Of a stretch of DNA of 64,000 nucleotides, positions 16,622-26,072 are shown one piece after another; position 1 is the first letter of the stretch; each line of letters starts with the position of its first letter. The DNA comes from Sphingopyxis terrae subsp. terrae NBRC 15098 (lineage in GTDB: Bacteria > Pseudomonadota > Alphaproteobacteria > Sphingomonadales > Sphingomonadaceae), in contig NZ_CP013342.1 in assembly GCF_001610975.1 (NCBI RefSeq), positions 434,001 to 498,000 on the forward strand, read 5' to 3'. The translations under genes were made by a program, and so were the position numbers. The notes below the pieces were generated by a model, which was not told the DNA's origin, did not search any database, and saw only the letters and a list, made by a program, of their open reading frames with translations.

Positions 16622-16694
16622 ATGGAACGAAAAGGTCAGCAAAACCGTAGCTCCGGGCGAAGGTTTCGCACAGGGAAGCCGAAAGGACAAGAAA

Positions 16695-16943
16695 ATGGTT
16701 CAGGTCGCCGCCGCTCTTCTCTTCGCAAGTGCCGCCGGACTGGGTGTGCTGGTGATTCTCGCCATGCTGCGCACCAATGGCGATGCGATCTTGTCGGCGC
16801 TTGCCGGCGAAGGCGCCTTCCCGCACGGCTCGTCCCCGCAGACCGGCCCGGCCGCGACCGTCGTGCCGCTGCGCCGCCGCGACATGCCGCGCGGCGTTCG
16901 CACCCCTGTTCGCGTTCAGCCGCTGATCAGCCGCGCCGCCTGA
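16695..16943 (+). CDS. Small single-pass membrane protein, probably SOS regulated
   Basis: 82 residues. Residues about 4-25 form one hydrophobic helix; the remaining tail is soluble, Pro/Arg rich with an RRR cluster and ends RVQPLISRAA. AAAGGA lies about 9 nt before the ATG. I recognise no domain. What makes it notable is the LexA box upstream: a short SOS-controlled inner-membrane protein is the profile of division inhibitors such as Caulobacter SidA or Bacillus YneA, but there is no sequence similarity that I can see, and that role is a hypothesis. Its 3' end overlaps the convergent pssA by 17 bp. Confidence 0.65.
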   Translation: MVQVAAALLFASAAGLGVLVILAMLRTNGDAILSALAGEGAFPHGSSPQTGPAATVVPLRRRDMPRGVRTPVRVQPLISRAA

Positions 16944-17700
16944 CTTTCGCGTAGCTCGCAAGTCCGAAGGGCAGCAGAGCGACATAGAAGACGCAGATCG
17001 CAAGCAAGGTCGGCCACGGCGCGGTGACGAGCGCTGCGCCGAGCAGCCCCACCCCCGCCAGCGCGAACAGCCGCCACGACCGGCGCAGGCGGATCGACGA
17101 CCAGCTGTATGTCGGGATTGCCGAGATCATCAGCATCGCGACGCCAAGCGCCCACGGCATGACGACATACCATTCGCGGAACATGTCGTTGCCGGTCGAA
17201 AGCCAGAGATAGACGGGAACAAAGGCAAGGCCAGCCCCCGCAGGCGCCGGAATGCCGGTGTTGAAGCCCGCCGACTTGTGCGGCTGGACATCGGCGTCCA
17301 TCCGCGAATTGAACCGCGCCAGCCGCAGCGCGCAGCCGACCGCGAGCGCCAGCGCCGCAGTCCAGCCGAACTTGGGCGCGTCGTCCAGCGACCACAGAAA
17401 CAGGATCATCGCCGGCGCAACGCCGAAGGCAATGACATCAGAGAGGGAATCGAGTTCGGCGCCGAATTTGCTCTGCGCGCGCAGCAGGCGCGCGATGCGC
17501 CCGTCCATCCCGTCGAGCACCCCGGCGAAGATCACCGCCGCCAGCGCCTTTTCCCATTCCTCGCCGATCGCGAAACGCACGCCCGTCAGGCCGAAGCACA
17601 GGGCGAGCGCGGTAATCGCGTTGGGCGCAAAGGCACGCAGCGGGATGCCGCCGATACGGCGCGGGTCGACACCCGTCCGGGGATCGCGATCGCCCGCCAT
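16927..17700 (-). CDS. pssA: CDP-diacylglycerol-serine O-phosphatidyltransferase
   Basis: 257 residues, polytopic membrane enzyme making phosphatidylserine from CDP-diacylglycerol and serine. The CDP-alcohol phosphotransferase motif runs DGMDGRIARL through GAELDSLSD, with the expected DG..AR..G...D...D residues. It is coupled to psd: the psd stop and the pssA start share one base (TAATG). Together they make phosphatidylethanolamine. Confidence 0.93.
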   Translation of the reverse strand: MAGDRDPRTGVDPRRIGGIPLRAFAPNAITALALCFGLTGVRFAIGEEWEKALAAVIFAGVLDGMDGRIARLLRAQSKFGAELDSLSDVIAFGVAPAMILFLWSLDDAPKFGWTAALALAVGCALRLARFNSRMDADVQPHKSAGFNTGIPAPAGAGLAFVPVYLWLSTGNDMFREWYVVMPWALGVAMLMISAIPTYSWSSIRLRRSWRLFALAGVGLLGAALVTAPWPTLLAICVFYVALLPFGLASYAKVRRRG

Positions 17701-18434
17701 TATTGCCCGATGCCGTCGATCGTGTCGCCCTTGCCGAGCCGGGCAACAATCGTTTCGCCGGCCAGCGTGCGCTGCCCCAGCAACACCTGCGGCGCGGTGC
17801 CTTGCGGCAGATAGACATCGACACGGCTGCCGAAGCGGATCAGGCCGACGCGTTGGCCCGTCGCAAGCTCGGTTCCCATGCTCACGAAGGGCATGATGCG
17901 CCGCGCCACCAGCCCCGCAATCTGGGTGAAGCCGATGCGCACCCCGTCAGCGCGTTCGACGACGAAATGCTGGCGCTCGTTTTCCTCGCTCGCCTTGTCG
18001 AGATCGGCGTTCACGAACTTGCCGGGGATATAAACGAGCTTGCGCAGCGTCCCGGCAACCGGGGTACGATTGATATGGACGTCGAACACGCTCATGAAGA
18101 TCGATACGCGCAGCATCGGCGCATCGCCCAGCCCGTCGGCCCCAGCGATTTCGGGCGGGGGCGGGACTTCGGCAATCTGGGTGACGAGCCCGTCGGCAGG
18201 CGCGATGACCAGGTCGGCACTGGTCGGCGTCACGCGCACCGGGTCACGGAAAAAGGCGCCGACCCACGCGGTGATTCCGGCCATCAGCCAGCCGGCGATT
18301 TCCCAGCCGAGCAGCCAGAAACAGACGGTGACGATCGCCGCGATCAACAGGAATTTGCGGCCCTCGGGGTGAATCGACGGCCAGCGCCACTTGATGCCGC
18401 CGCCGGGGCGGTTGGAAGAGATGGTGGTGGACAT
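17700..18434 (-). CDS. psd: Phosphatidylserine decarboxylase proenzyme
   Basis: 244 residues from [10 protein letters not shown]; the frame extends 25 codons upstream without family similarity. It decarboxylates phosphatidylserine to phosphatidylethanolamine. The short prokaryotic (PSD-A) form self-cleaves at a Gly-Ser pair, here Gly202-Ser203 in [11 protein letters not shown], to create the pyruvoyl cofactor; His120 in DVHINR matches the conserved catalytic region. Two N-terminal hydrophobic segments (about 28-60) anchor it to the membrane. Divergent from icd. Confidence 0.93.
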   Translation of the reverse strand: MSTTISSNRPGGGIKWRWPSIHPEGRKFLLIAAIVTVCFWLLGWEIAGWLMAGITAWVGAFFRDPVRVTPTSADLVIAPADGLVTQIAEVPPPPEIAGADGLGDAPMLRVSIFMSVFDVHINRTPVAGTLRKLVYIPGKFVNADLDKASEENERQHFVVERADGVRIGFTQIAGLVARRIMPFVSMGTELATGQRVGLIRFGSRVDVYLPQGTAPQVLLGQRTLAGETIVARLGKGDTIDGIGQ

Positions 18435-18580
18435 GCCGATTGTTCTAGGGCGCGCATCGAGCACTGACAATCGCTTATCCCGCCCCGCCCGCTCGCGGGA
18501 CGGCACCACGGCGGTTGAACATTGCCCCGGCTTTGCCTAAGGCCCCCTGCAATTCGACTCCCCAAGGAAAAGGCAGCAGC

Positions 18581-19795
18581 ATGGGCAAGATCAAGGTAGT
18601 CAACCCGGTCGTCGAACTCGACGGCGACGAAATGACGCGGATCATCTGGCAGTGGATTCGCGAACGGCTGATCCTGCCCTATCTCGACGTCGACCTGCAT
18701 TATTACGACCTCGGCATCGAGGAGCGCGACCGCACCGACGACAAGATCACCGTCGAAGCCGCCAATGCGATCAAGAAATATGGCGTCGGCGTGAAGTGCG
18801 CGACGATCACCCCCGACGAAGCGCGCGTCGAGGAATTCGGCCTCAAGAAGATGTGGAAGTCGCCCAACGGCACGATCCGCAACATCCTGGGTGGCGTCGT
18901 GTTCCGCGAACCGATCGTCATCAAGAATGTCCCGCGGCTTGTCCCCGGCTGGACCGACCCGATCGTCGTCGGCCGTCACGCCTTCGGCGACCAGTATCGC
19001 GCCACCGATTACCGCGTCCCCGGTCCCGGCAAGCTGCGCCTGGTGTTCGAAGGCGAGGACGGCACGATCATCGACGAGGAAGTGTTCCAGTTCCCCTCGT
19101 CGGGCGTCGCAATGGCGATGTACAATCTCGACGATTCGATCCGCGATTTCGCGCGCGCCAGCATGAACTATGGCCTCGCGCGCGGCTGGCCCGTCTATCT
19201 GTCGACCAAGAACACGATCCTGAAGGCCTATGACGGCCGCTTCAAGGATCTGTTCGAGGAAGTCTATCAGAACGAATTCAAGGCCAAATTCGAAGCAGCC
19301 GGCATCATTTACGAGCATCGCCTGATCGACGACATGGTCGCCTCGGCCCTCAAATGGTCGGGCAAGTTCGTCTGGGCCTGCAAGAATTACGACGGCGACG
19401 TCCAGTCGGACACGGTGGCACAGGGCTTCGGCTCGCTCGGCCTGATGACCAGCGTGCTGATGACGCCCGACGGCCAGACCGTGGAATCCGAAGCCGCGCA
19501 CGGCACCGTCACCCGCCATTACCGCATGCACCAGCAGGGCAAGGCGACCTCGACGAACCCGATCGCGTCGATCTTTGCCTGGACCGGCGGGCTCAAGCAT
19601 CGCGGCAAGCTCGACGGCACGCCCGAGGTGACGAAGTTTGCCGAAGACCTTGAGCGTGTGTGCATCGAAACCGTCGAAAGCGGCAAGATGACCAAGGATC
19701 TGGCGCTGCTGATCGGTCCCGATCAGAACTGGCTGACCACCGAGGGCTTCTTCGAAGCAATCGTCGAAAATCTCGAAAAGAAGATGGGCTCCTGA
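18581..19795 (+). CDS. icd: NADP-dependent isocitrate dehydrogenase, type II
   Basis: 404 residues from [20 protein letters not shown], preceded by CCAAGGAAAAGG. This is the eukaryote-like homodimeric NADP-IDH found in many alphaproteobacteria, not the E. coli type. Substrate and metal residues are visible in [16 protein letters not shown] and the RLIDDMVA segment; [14 protein letters not shown] contacts NADP. It oxidises isocitrate to 2-oxoglutarate in the TCA cycle. Monocistronic by spacing. Confidence 0.96.
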   Translation: MGKIKVVNPVVELDGDEMTRIIWQWIRERLILPYLDVDLHYYDLGIEERDRTDDKITVEAANAIKKYGVGVKCATITPDEARVEEFGLKKMWKSPNGTIRNILGGVVFREPIVIKNVPRLVPGWTDPIVVGRHAFGDQYRATDYRVPGPGKLRLVFEGEDGTIIDEEVFQFPSSGVAMAMYNLDDSIRDFARASMNYGLARGWPVYLSTKNTILKAYDGRFKDLFEEVYQNEFKAKFEAAGIIYEHRLIDDMVASALKWSGKFVWACKNYDGDVQSDTVAQGFGSLGLMTSVLMTPDGQTVESEAAHGTVTRHYRMHQQGKATSTNPIASIFAWTGGLKHRGKLDGTPEVTKFAEDLERVCIETVESGKMTKDLALLIGPDQNWLTTEGFFEAIVENLEKKMGS

Positions 19796-19846
19796 GCCAG
19801 CGGGCTTAAACAACCGAAAAGGTTGGGATAGGCATCTAGCCAATCG

Positions 19847-19871
19847 GGGCCGGCCTGCATAAGGTCGGCCC
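19847..19871 (+). terminator. Hairpin between icd and the antiporter gene
   Basis: GGGCCGGCC and GGTCGGCCC pair around a 7-nt loop (one G-T wobble). It ends 2 bp before the annotated start of the following gene and has almost no T-tract. It may terminate icd, or occlude initiation of the next gene. A small AACC-GAAAA-GGTT hairpin lies at 19812-19824. Confidence 0.45.
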
Positions 19872-19873
19872 TT

Positions 19874-21649
19874 ATGGTAAGTGAACAGGACACATCGGCT
19901 ATCGGCAACGCGCTGGTGGTGCTGGGGGCGGCGGGAATCGTCATCCCGGCCTTTGCGCGCTTTCGCATCTCGCCGGTGATCGGGTTCATTCTCGTCGGGC
20001 TGCTCGTCGGGCCATCGGGGCTCGGGGCGCTCGCCGCCGATTATCCGTGGCTGCGGCACATCACCATCGCTTCGAGCGAAGACATCGCGCTGTTCGGCGA
20101 ATTCGGCATCATCCTGCTGCTCTTTTCGATCGGGCTCGAACTGTCGTTCCGACGCCTGTGGCAGCTGCGCAAGCTGGTCTTCGGCATCGGGGCTGCCGAA
20201 CTGTTGCTGGGCGGCGCGATACTGGGCACGGCGCTGTTCCTGCTGGGCGATCATTCGACCGCCGCGGCCTATGGCCTCGGCATCGCCCTCGCCCTCTCAT
20301 CGACGGCGCTGGTGCTGCCGATCGCGGGCACCAAATCGGCCGTCGGCCGCGCTTCCTTTGCGATGTTGCTGTTCGAGGATCTGGCGATCGTCCCGATCAT
20401 CTTCGTTCTCGGCGCGCTGTCCCCCATCGCGGCGAGCGACAATACCGAGCTTATGCTGACGACGCTGTGGCAGGGCGCGCTGGTCGTGGCGATCCTCGCG
20501 GTCGCGGGCTGGTTCCTGCTGCCGCGCATCTTCGCGCAGGCCGCGCGCGCAAAGGATCCCGAGCTGTTTCTGGCGGCGAGCCTGCTGGTCGTGATCGTCG
20601 CGGCGCTGGCGACCGCCGCGGTCGGCCTGTCGCCGATCGTCGGCGCGCTGCTGGCCGGCCTGATGATCGCCGAGACCGAATATCATAGCGAAGTCGAAGC
20701 AATCACGGCGCCGTTCAAAGGCCTCGCGCTCGGCGTGTTCCTGATCAGCGTCGGCATGGGGCTCAACCTCAAGACGATCGCGGCGCAATGGCCCGAGCTG
20801 ATCGCCGCCGTAGTCGGCGTGGTCTTGATCAAATCGATCGTGACCGCGGCGCTGCTGCGCTTTTCGGGCGCCGCGCGGCGCGGCACGGCGGCCGAGGTCG
20901 GATTGCTGATGGCCAGCCCGTCGGAAACGACGCTGATCGTTCTTGCAACGGCGCTTCAGGCGCAGCTCATCAGCCGCACCACCGCCGAATTCTGGCAGCT
21001 CGTCACCGCAATCGGCCTGACGATCACGCCGCTCCTCGCCCGCGTGGGCCACGATGTCGCGCGCCGGATAGAGATGCGCAGCGGCGACGCGCAGGAAGAA
21101 GAAACGCCCGAAGGCCGTACCGTCGTCGTCGGCTTCGGCCGCGTCGGGCGCACCGTCGCCGAATTGCTGCGCGAACATCAGCGACCCTATGTCGCGGTCG
21201 ACGCCGATATCGACACCGTCGCGGCTGCGAAGCGCGACGGTTTTTCGGTCCGTTTCGCCGATGTGGCGCGCCCGGGCAGCCTCGACCGGATGGGGATCGA
21301 AAATGCCGACGCGATCGTGCTGACGATGGACGATCCGGTGCAGCAATTGCGCATGACGCGCCAGCTTCGCCAGAAATATCCCGAGCTGCCGATCATCAGC
21401 CGCGCGCGCGACGCCGATCATGCCGCGGCGCTCTATCGGGCCGGCGCCACCGACGCAGTGCCCGAAACGCTCGAAAGCTCGCTGCAACTCGCCGAAGCGG
21501 TGCTGGTCGATCTGGGCGTTGCGATGGGCCCCGTCATCGCCTCGATCCACGATGTCCGGGCGCGCATGCGCCACGACATCATGACCAAGGGCGAGCTCGC
21601 CGACGAACCGCGCATCCGCAAGCTGCGCCGCCCCGAAGGCAGCGCCTGA
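19874..21649 (+). CDS. CPA2-family cation:proton antiporter with TrkA-N domain
   Basis: 591 residues. About 12 hydrophobic segments fill the first 400 residues, with the CPA2 hallmark LLFSIGLELSFRRLW and FEDLAIVPII. From about residue 415 a Rossmann RCK/TrkA-N domain begins (VVVGFGRVGRTVAELL), with a TrkA-C-like end, so transport is gated by NAD(H) or another ligand. Related to KefB/KefC/RosB: potassium or sodium exchange for protons at the inner membrane. No KefF/G ancillary subunit is nearby. Its stop abuts the stop of the M16 gene with no gap. Confidence 0.9.
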   Translation: MVSEQDTSAIGNALVVLGAAGIVIPAFARFRISPVIGFILVGLLVGPSGLGALAADYPWLRHITIASSEDIALFGEFGIILLLFSIGLELSFRRLWQLRKLVFGIGAAELLLGGAILGTALFLLGDHSTAAAYGLGIALALSSTALVLPIAGTKSAVGRASFAMLLFEDLAIVPIIFVLGALSPIAASDNTELMLTTLWQGALVVAILAVAGWFLLPRIFAQAARAKDPELFLAASLLVVIVAALATAAVGLSPIVGALLAGLMIAETEYHSEVEAITAPFKGLALGVFLISVGMGLNLKTIAAQWPELIAAVVGVVLIKSIVTAALLRFSGAARRGTAAEVGLLMASPSETTLIVLATALQAQLISRTTAEFWQLVTAIGLTITPLLARVGHDVARRIEMRSGDAQEEETPEGRTVVVGFGRVGRTVAELLREHQRPYVAVDADIDTVAAAKRDGFSVRFADVARPGSLDRMGIENADAIVLTMDDPVQQLRMTRQLRQKYPELPIISRARDADHAAALYRAGATDAVPETLESSLQLAEAVLVDLGVAMGPVIASIHDVRARMRHDIMTKGELADEPRIRKLRRPEGSA

Positions 21650-24592
21650 CTATTTGCCGCCGCCGATCGCCCCGCCATCGAGCGCCGCCGCCTGCGCCAG
21701 CGTCATTCCCTTCGGCAGCACCGCCAGCGACCATTTCCGCCCCGGCACCAGATATTGCCGCGCCAGACGCTGAATATCGGCGGCGCTGATATTGGTCACA
21801 TCGTCCTCGATCGCCATCGCCGCCTTGATATAGCGCGGATCGCGCGTCGCGCCCTCGAGCAGATACATCCAGTAGAGATTGCCGGTCGTCGCGCGCGCGA
21901 CCTGTTCGCGGATCGGCCCGGCATTGCGCGCGAGTTCGTCGGCGCTGACGGGCCGCGCGACGAGATCGGCGGCAATGTCGTCGGCGATGCTATAGAGCCG
22001 GTTAACGTCCTTCGGCGCCAGCAGGCTGCCGACCAGCAGATAGCCGCCGCTCTTTTCGAAACCCGTCGGCCAATGGCTGTCGACGACCGGGCCATAGCTT
22101 GCGCCCTGTTCGGCGCGCAGCCGGTCGAACAGGCGGTCGTTGAAGATCGCAGCGAGCACATCCATCGCCCGCGCATCGCGCATATTGTCGATCCCGCCGC
22201 TCGTCGGCCAGGCGATCATCGCCGCCGCCTGCCCCTTGTCGCCGGTATGATAGGCAACGAACGGCTTTGCATTATGCTGCGCGAAGGCGACGCTCTGCCC
22301 GCCCGCCGGTGCGAGCGGCTGGCGCGGCGCAAGCGCTCCGAAACTTTCGGCAAGCAACTGCTTGTAATCGACCGATTCGAGATCGCCGAATATCTGGACC
22401 TCGATCGGGCCGCTCTTGAGGCGCGGTTCCCAGAAAGCGCGGAAGGCGGCGGGCGTAAGCCCTTCGATCGCGGCGCGCGACGGCGGCGCCCAGCGCGTGT
22501 CGCCGCCCGCCAGCCAGCCGCGCAGATTGCGGTCGAGTACCGCATTGGGCGTCGCGTCATTGAGGTCGAAACCGGTCAGCAGGCCAACGCGCAGCCGCTC
22601 GATCGGCGAGGCATCCCAGCGCGGCGCCGCGAGCTTGGTCGCCATGAGGCGCAGCTGATCGCGCAGATCGGCGGGGTTGCTCTCTGCGGTCATCTCAAAG
22701 GCGTCGTCGTCGATATCGAAGCCCATCTGGATCTGGCGACCGTTGGTTGCCTGGTCGAGCTCGTTCTGGCCCCACGGACCGACACCGCTTGCCATCAACG
22801 CATAATCGCCGGTCCACAGCAGATTGGGTGCGTTCCCCGCGACGCTGCGATTGCCGCTGCCGAAGCGGACGTTGACGCGCACCTTGCCGGGTTCGACCTT
22901 GTTGTCGGCCACCAGCGCGGTCACGCCATTGGCGAATTCGAGACGCTGGACATGCAGGCCGGGGAGCGGCGTTTCGGATTCGATCGTGCCGGGATGCCCC
23001 AGCGCGGGAAGCTGGCTGAAATCGACCTTGGCCGCCGCGACGCGATCGTCGCGCGCGGTGACGGGCGCGGCAAGCGCGGCCAGCAACGCCTTGTCGCCGC
23101 CTTCGATCGGCGTCGGCGTCGTCAGCACGAGCCGCGTGACGGGCGCCGCGAAAATCGCCCGGCTGATGTCGAGCATCACCTGCGGCGTCGCCGACGCGCG
23201 GATCGCGGCGAACATATCGACCTGCCCCTTGGGGCTCGTTACCGTTTCGCCGATATCGACCGCGCGGACCATGTCGTCGGCGAGGCGCGATCCTGGCTCG
23301 TTGGGCGCATTTTCCAGTTCCTTGCGCAGAAAAGCCTCGATCTCGTTCGCTTCGCGGTCGATGTCGGCCTGCGACGGCGGGGTCTGGACGGCATCGGCGA
23401 TAACCCCGCGCACGTCGGCAAGCGCGGCCTTCCAGTCGCCGAGCGGCACGATTTCGGCCGAGGTGACATCGGCGCTGCGGCTGACATAATCCTGGCTGAC
23501 GGTGGCAACCAGATAGCTGCCGCCGCTGCGCGCGCGATTTTCCAATCGGCGATTGACGAGCGCCTGCGCGAGATATTCGAGATAAAGCCGCCGCGTGTTT
23601 TCGACGGTGTCGATGCGCTTTTTCCACGGCCGGATCATCGCGAGCGTCAGCGCGAGCGGCTGGTTTGCCTCGACGATTTCCTTCGCGACCGGTTGCGACG
23701 GATCGGGCTTGCCAAAATCGGGCTGCGCCGGGTTCGGTCCGGGCTCCTTCCAGTCCCCGAAATATTTGCCGATCAGCGCGGCGAACTGTGCGGGGTCGCC
23801 ATCGCCGACCATCACGACGACGGCGCGGTCGGGACGATACCAGCGATCGTGAAACGCCTGAACGCTTTTCGCGCTGGCGGCACCGAGCGCCGCGGTCGTC
23901 CCGATCGGCGACCGTTCGCCGAGCAATTGCCCGGCGAACAGATGCCCGCTCGTCGCGTCGGCGATACGCTTTTGCGGCCCGTCCTGTTCGCGCAGTTCGG
24001 ACAGCACGACGCCGCGCTCGGCCGTCACCGCGGCATCGGTGATCCGCGGTTCGCGCACCATGCCCGAGAGCAACTTCATGCTTTCGTCGAGCGTCGTCGG
24101 CGTGACGCTGGGCAGATCGAGCTGATAGACGGTCTGCGTCGGCGTCGTTTGCGCATTTGAATCGCTCCCGAAGGTGACACCGAAACGCTGCCAGATGCGC
24201 TTCGTCTCTCCGTCGGGAATATGCAACGAGCCGCGAAATGTCAGATGTTCGAGCAGATGCGCAAAGCCGCGTTCGCTGTTCGATTCGAACATCGACCCGA
24301 CATCCATCCGCACCCGGATCGACACCTGACCCGGTGGCACGCCATTGTTGCGAACGGCGTAGCGCAAGCCATTGGGGAGAACCCCGAAGCGCCAGCCCTC
24401 GTCGCGCGGAATATCGCTGCCTTCATAAAGCCAGTCGCTTGCTTGCCCCGCGAGCGTCGATGCGGCCGCCGGTGCCGGAGTCGATTGCGCCGTAGCGAGC
24501 GGCGCGATCAGGAGCGCCAGCGCGCTGGCGCAGGCCGGAAGCAGGAAAAGGGAAAGCGATCGACGCGCGGTCGACGGGGGAGAGACGGACAT
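21650..24592 (-). CDS. M16-family zinc metallopeptidase, exported
   Basis: 980 residues with an N-terminal signal segment (hydrophobic 13-34, cleavage near ATAQS). The inverted zinc motif HLLEH is at 112-116, with the third ligand Glu192 in TAERGVVLSELREQ, the usual 76 residues further. The C-terminal half is a second, inactive M16 repeat (QRLEFANGVTALVADN opens it), so the protein is a one-chain pitrilysin/insulysin-like clamshell. Probably degrades peptides in the periplasm or on the outer membrane. Divergent from the nitrilase-family gene. Confidence 0.92.
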   Translation of the reverse strand: MSVSPPSTARRSLSLFLLPACASALALLIAPLATAQSTPAPAAASTLAGQASDWLYEGSDIPRDEGWRFGVLPNGLRYAVRNNGVPPGQVSIRVRMDVGSMFESNSERGFAHLLEHLTFRGSLHIPDGETKRIWQRFGVTFGSDSNAQTTPTQTVYQLDLPSVTPTTLDESMKLLSGMVREPRITDAAVTAERGVVLSELREQDGPQKRIADATSGHLFAGQLLGERSPIGTTAALGAASAKSVQAFHDRWYRPDRAVVVMVGDGDPAQFAALIGKYFGDWKEPGPNPAQPDFGKPDPSQPVAKEIVEANQPLALTLAMIRPWKKRIDTVENTRRLYLEYLAQALVNRRLENRARSGGSYLVATVSQDYVSRSADVTSAEIVPLGDWKAALADVRGVIADAVQTPPSQADIDREANEIEAFLRKELENAPNEPGSRLADDMVRAVDIGETVTSPKGQVDMFAAIRASATPQVMLDISRAIFAAPVTRLVLTTPTPIEGGDKALLAALAAPVTARDDRVAAAKVDFSQLPALGHPGTIESETPLPGLHVQRLEFANGVTALVADNKVEPGKVRVNVRFGSGNRSVAGNAPNLLWTGDYALMASGVGPWGQNELDQATNGRQIQMGFDIDDDAFEMTAESNPADLRDQLRLMATKLAAPRWDASPIERLRVGLLTGFDLNDATPNAVLDRNLRGWLAGGDTRWAPPSRAAIEGLTPAAFRAFWEPRLKSGPIEVQIFGDLESVDYKQLLAESFGALAPRQPLAPAGGQSVAFAQHNAKPFVAYHTGDKGQAAAMIAWPTSGGIDNMRDARAMDVLAAIFNDRLFDRLRAEQGASYGPVVDSHWPTGFEKSGGYLLVGSLLAPKDVNRLYSIADDIAADLVARPVSADELARNAGPIREQVARATTGNLYWMYLLEGATRDPRYIKAAMAIEDDVTNISAADIQRLARQYLVPGRKWSLAVLPKGMTLAQAAALDGGAIGGGK

Positions 24593-24677
24593 CGCGGCTA
24601 TTTATCGCTTTCGAACCTTGCTGGCCACTGAACTGTCACAGCTTGTCCTTCGCGAAGGAGGCGCCTAGCCAGAACCG

Positions 24678-25538
24678 ATGCAACGCCCACCGCACGCCCC
24701 GGTTGCCGCCATCGTTCAAATGACCAGCGGAATCGATCCCGACGCCAATCTGCGGGTGATCGATCGCGCGCTGGCCGCGGCGGCCGCCGAAGGCGCCGCG
24801 ATGGCCTTTTTCCCGGAGATGTCGCTGCTGCTCGACCGCGACCGGCAAAGATCGGCTGCGCATATGCAGCGCGAGGCCGACAGCCCGTGGCCCGCAGCGC
24901 TCGCGGACATGGCGCGGCGCCACCATATCTGGCTCCACAGCGGATCGATGCCCCTGCTCGCCGACGGCAGCGAGCGCCGCGTCAACCGCAGCCATGTAAT
25001 CGACGACAAGGGCGAGATCCGCGCACGCTACGACAAGATCCACATGTTCGACGTGACCCTGCCGACGGGCGAGAACTGGACCGAGTCGGCCGCCTATGCG
25101 GGCGGTGACGCGATTGTCCTCGTCGATACGCCGCTTGGCCGGCTGGGCTTTTCGATCTGTTATGATCTACGCTTTCCCGAGCTCTATCGCGCCCTCGTGG
25201 ACGGTGGCGCCGAACTGATCGCGATCCCGGCCGCCTTTACCGTGCCGACCGGCGAAGCGCATTGGCACCCGCTGCTCCGCGCCCGGGCAATCGAAACCGC
25301 CTGCCACGTCATTGCGGCGGCGCAAGCGGGAACGCACGCCGACGGGCGCGCGACCTTTGGCCACAGCCTCGCCGTCGATCCCTGGGGGACGGTGCTGATG
25401 GACGTGAGCTTGCAAAAGGATGACGGCGCCGCGGGCTATGATATCGGCTTCGTGGCAATCGACGCGCAGGCGCGGAAACGGGCTCGCGACGCCATCCCCC
25501 TCGCCCGATCGCGCTCGGTGCGGAATATAGAGATTTAG
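24678..25538 (+). CDS. Nitrilase-superfamily amidohydrolase (Nit family)
   Basis: 286 residues. Catalytic triad Glu47 (FFPEMSL), Lys120 (YDKIHMFD) and Cys161 (SICYDLRFPELYR) is intact. YDKIHMFD and CYDLRFPELYR match the Nit1/Nit2 branch, whose members hydrolyse deaminated glutathione or omega-amidated dicarboxylates in metabolite repair. An AAGGAGG lies 15 nt before the start, a longer spacing than usual. Stands alone; a tandem repeat begins at its stop codon. Confidence 0.88.
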   Translation: MQRPPHAPVAAIVQMTSGIDPDANLRVIDRALAAAAAEGAAMAFFPEMSLLLDRDRQRSAAHMQREADSPWPAALADMARRHHIWLHSGSMPLLADGSERRVNRSHVIDDKGEIRARYDKIHMFDVTLPTGENWTESAAYAGGDAIVLVDTPLGRLGFSICYDLRFPELYRALVDGGAELIAIPAAFTVPTGEAHWHPLLRARAIETACHVIAAAQAGTHADGRATFGHSLAVDPWGTVLMDVSLQKDDGAAGYDIGFVAIDAQARKRARDAIPLARSRSVRNIEI

Positions 25539-25577
25539 GCCGGGGGCTCTAGGCCGGGGGCTCTAGGCCGGGCGCTG
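25536..25577. repeat. 14-bp tandem repeat, three copies
   Basis: The unit TAGGCCGGGGGCTC occurs twice exactly (25536-25549, 25550-25563) and a third time with two changes (25564-25577). The first TAG is the stop codon of the nitrilase-family gene, so each copy carries an in-register TAG. Confidence 0.85.
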
Positions 25578-25608
25578 TCACCGCGCAGAAGACAGCCTGC
25601 AGAATCAC

Positions 25609-25639
25609 AAAGGGCTCCGAGCAAAGCCCGGAGCCCTTT
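25609..25639. terminator. Bidirectional terminator hairpin
   Basis: AAAGGGCTCCG and CGGAGCCCTTT form a perfect 11-bp stem with a 9-nt loop between the convergent nitrilase-family gene and the small exported protein gene. The AAA/TTT ends of the stem give short T-runs on either strand. Confidence 0.75.
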
Positions 25640-25663
25640 GGTATCGGTTTGACCCGGAGCCTG

Positions 25664-25894
25664 TTACGGGCTGGTCGGGCTGTCTTCGTTGTTATCCGAA
25701 GCGATGATGATACCGCCGATGATAGCCGCGAGAGCGACAACAGCGATGATCCAGCCGGAGCCTTCCAGCTTGCTTTCACCGTTGAGTTCCGAATTGGCGC
25801 GTGCCGAGTCGAACGACTGAGCCGAAGCGGCGATCGGCGCCGCAAGCATCGAGGTCGCCGCGAGGGAGATCGCAGCCTTCTTAAGCAGGTTCAT
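25664..25894 (-). CDS. Small exported protein with C-terminal hydrophobic helix
   Basis: 76 residues from MNLLKKAAISLAA, preceded by GGAGAATAAG. A signal peptide (cleavage around AASAQ, residue 26) is followed by a short charged region and one hydrophobic helix (about residues 46-64, SGWIIAVVALAAIIGGIIIA), then an acidic DNNEDSPTSP tail. It looks like a periplasmically oriented small membrane protein of unknown function. Monocistronic, with an AT-rich upstream region (26020-26065) likely holding its promoter. Confidence 0.72.
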   Translation of the reverse strand: MNLLKKAAISLAATSMLAAPIAASAQSFDSARANSELNGESKLEGSGWIIAVVALAAIIGGIIIASDNNEDSPTSP

Positions 25895-26072
25895 CTTATT
25901 CTCCGTCCACTGGATATATCGTCTCGATCCACACCGCGAAATGGCTTCCCCGCCATGGACCTGCCCGATCGGTTTAAGCGTAATTGCCGTCGATTGCAAT
26001 CACCATTTCCCTATTTCGGTACTAGTTAGGAAATTGCTAAATATTGCAAAAGTTGCGCAGCTGGTCGCGATT

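Noticed and set aside
18344-20254. 636-codon minus-strand ORF spanning icd and the antiporter start
   Set aside because: It crosses two clearly coded genes and an intergenic hairpin, with no recognisable domain.
21755-24160. 801-codon plus-strand ORF opposite the M16 peptidase
   Set aside because: Antisense shadow; the M16 frame holds HLLEH and the signal peptide.
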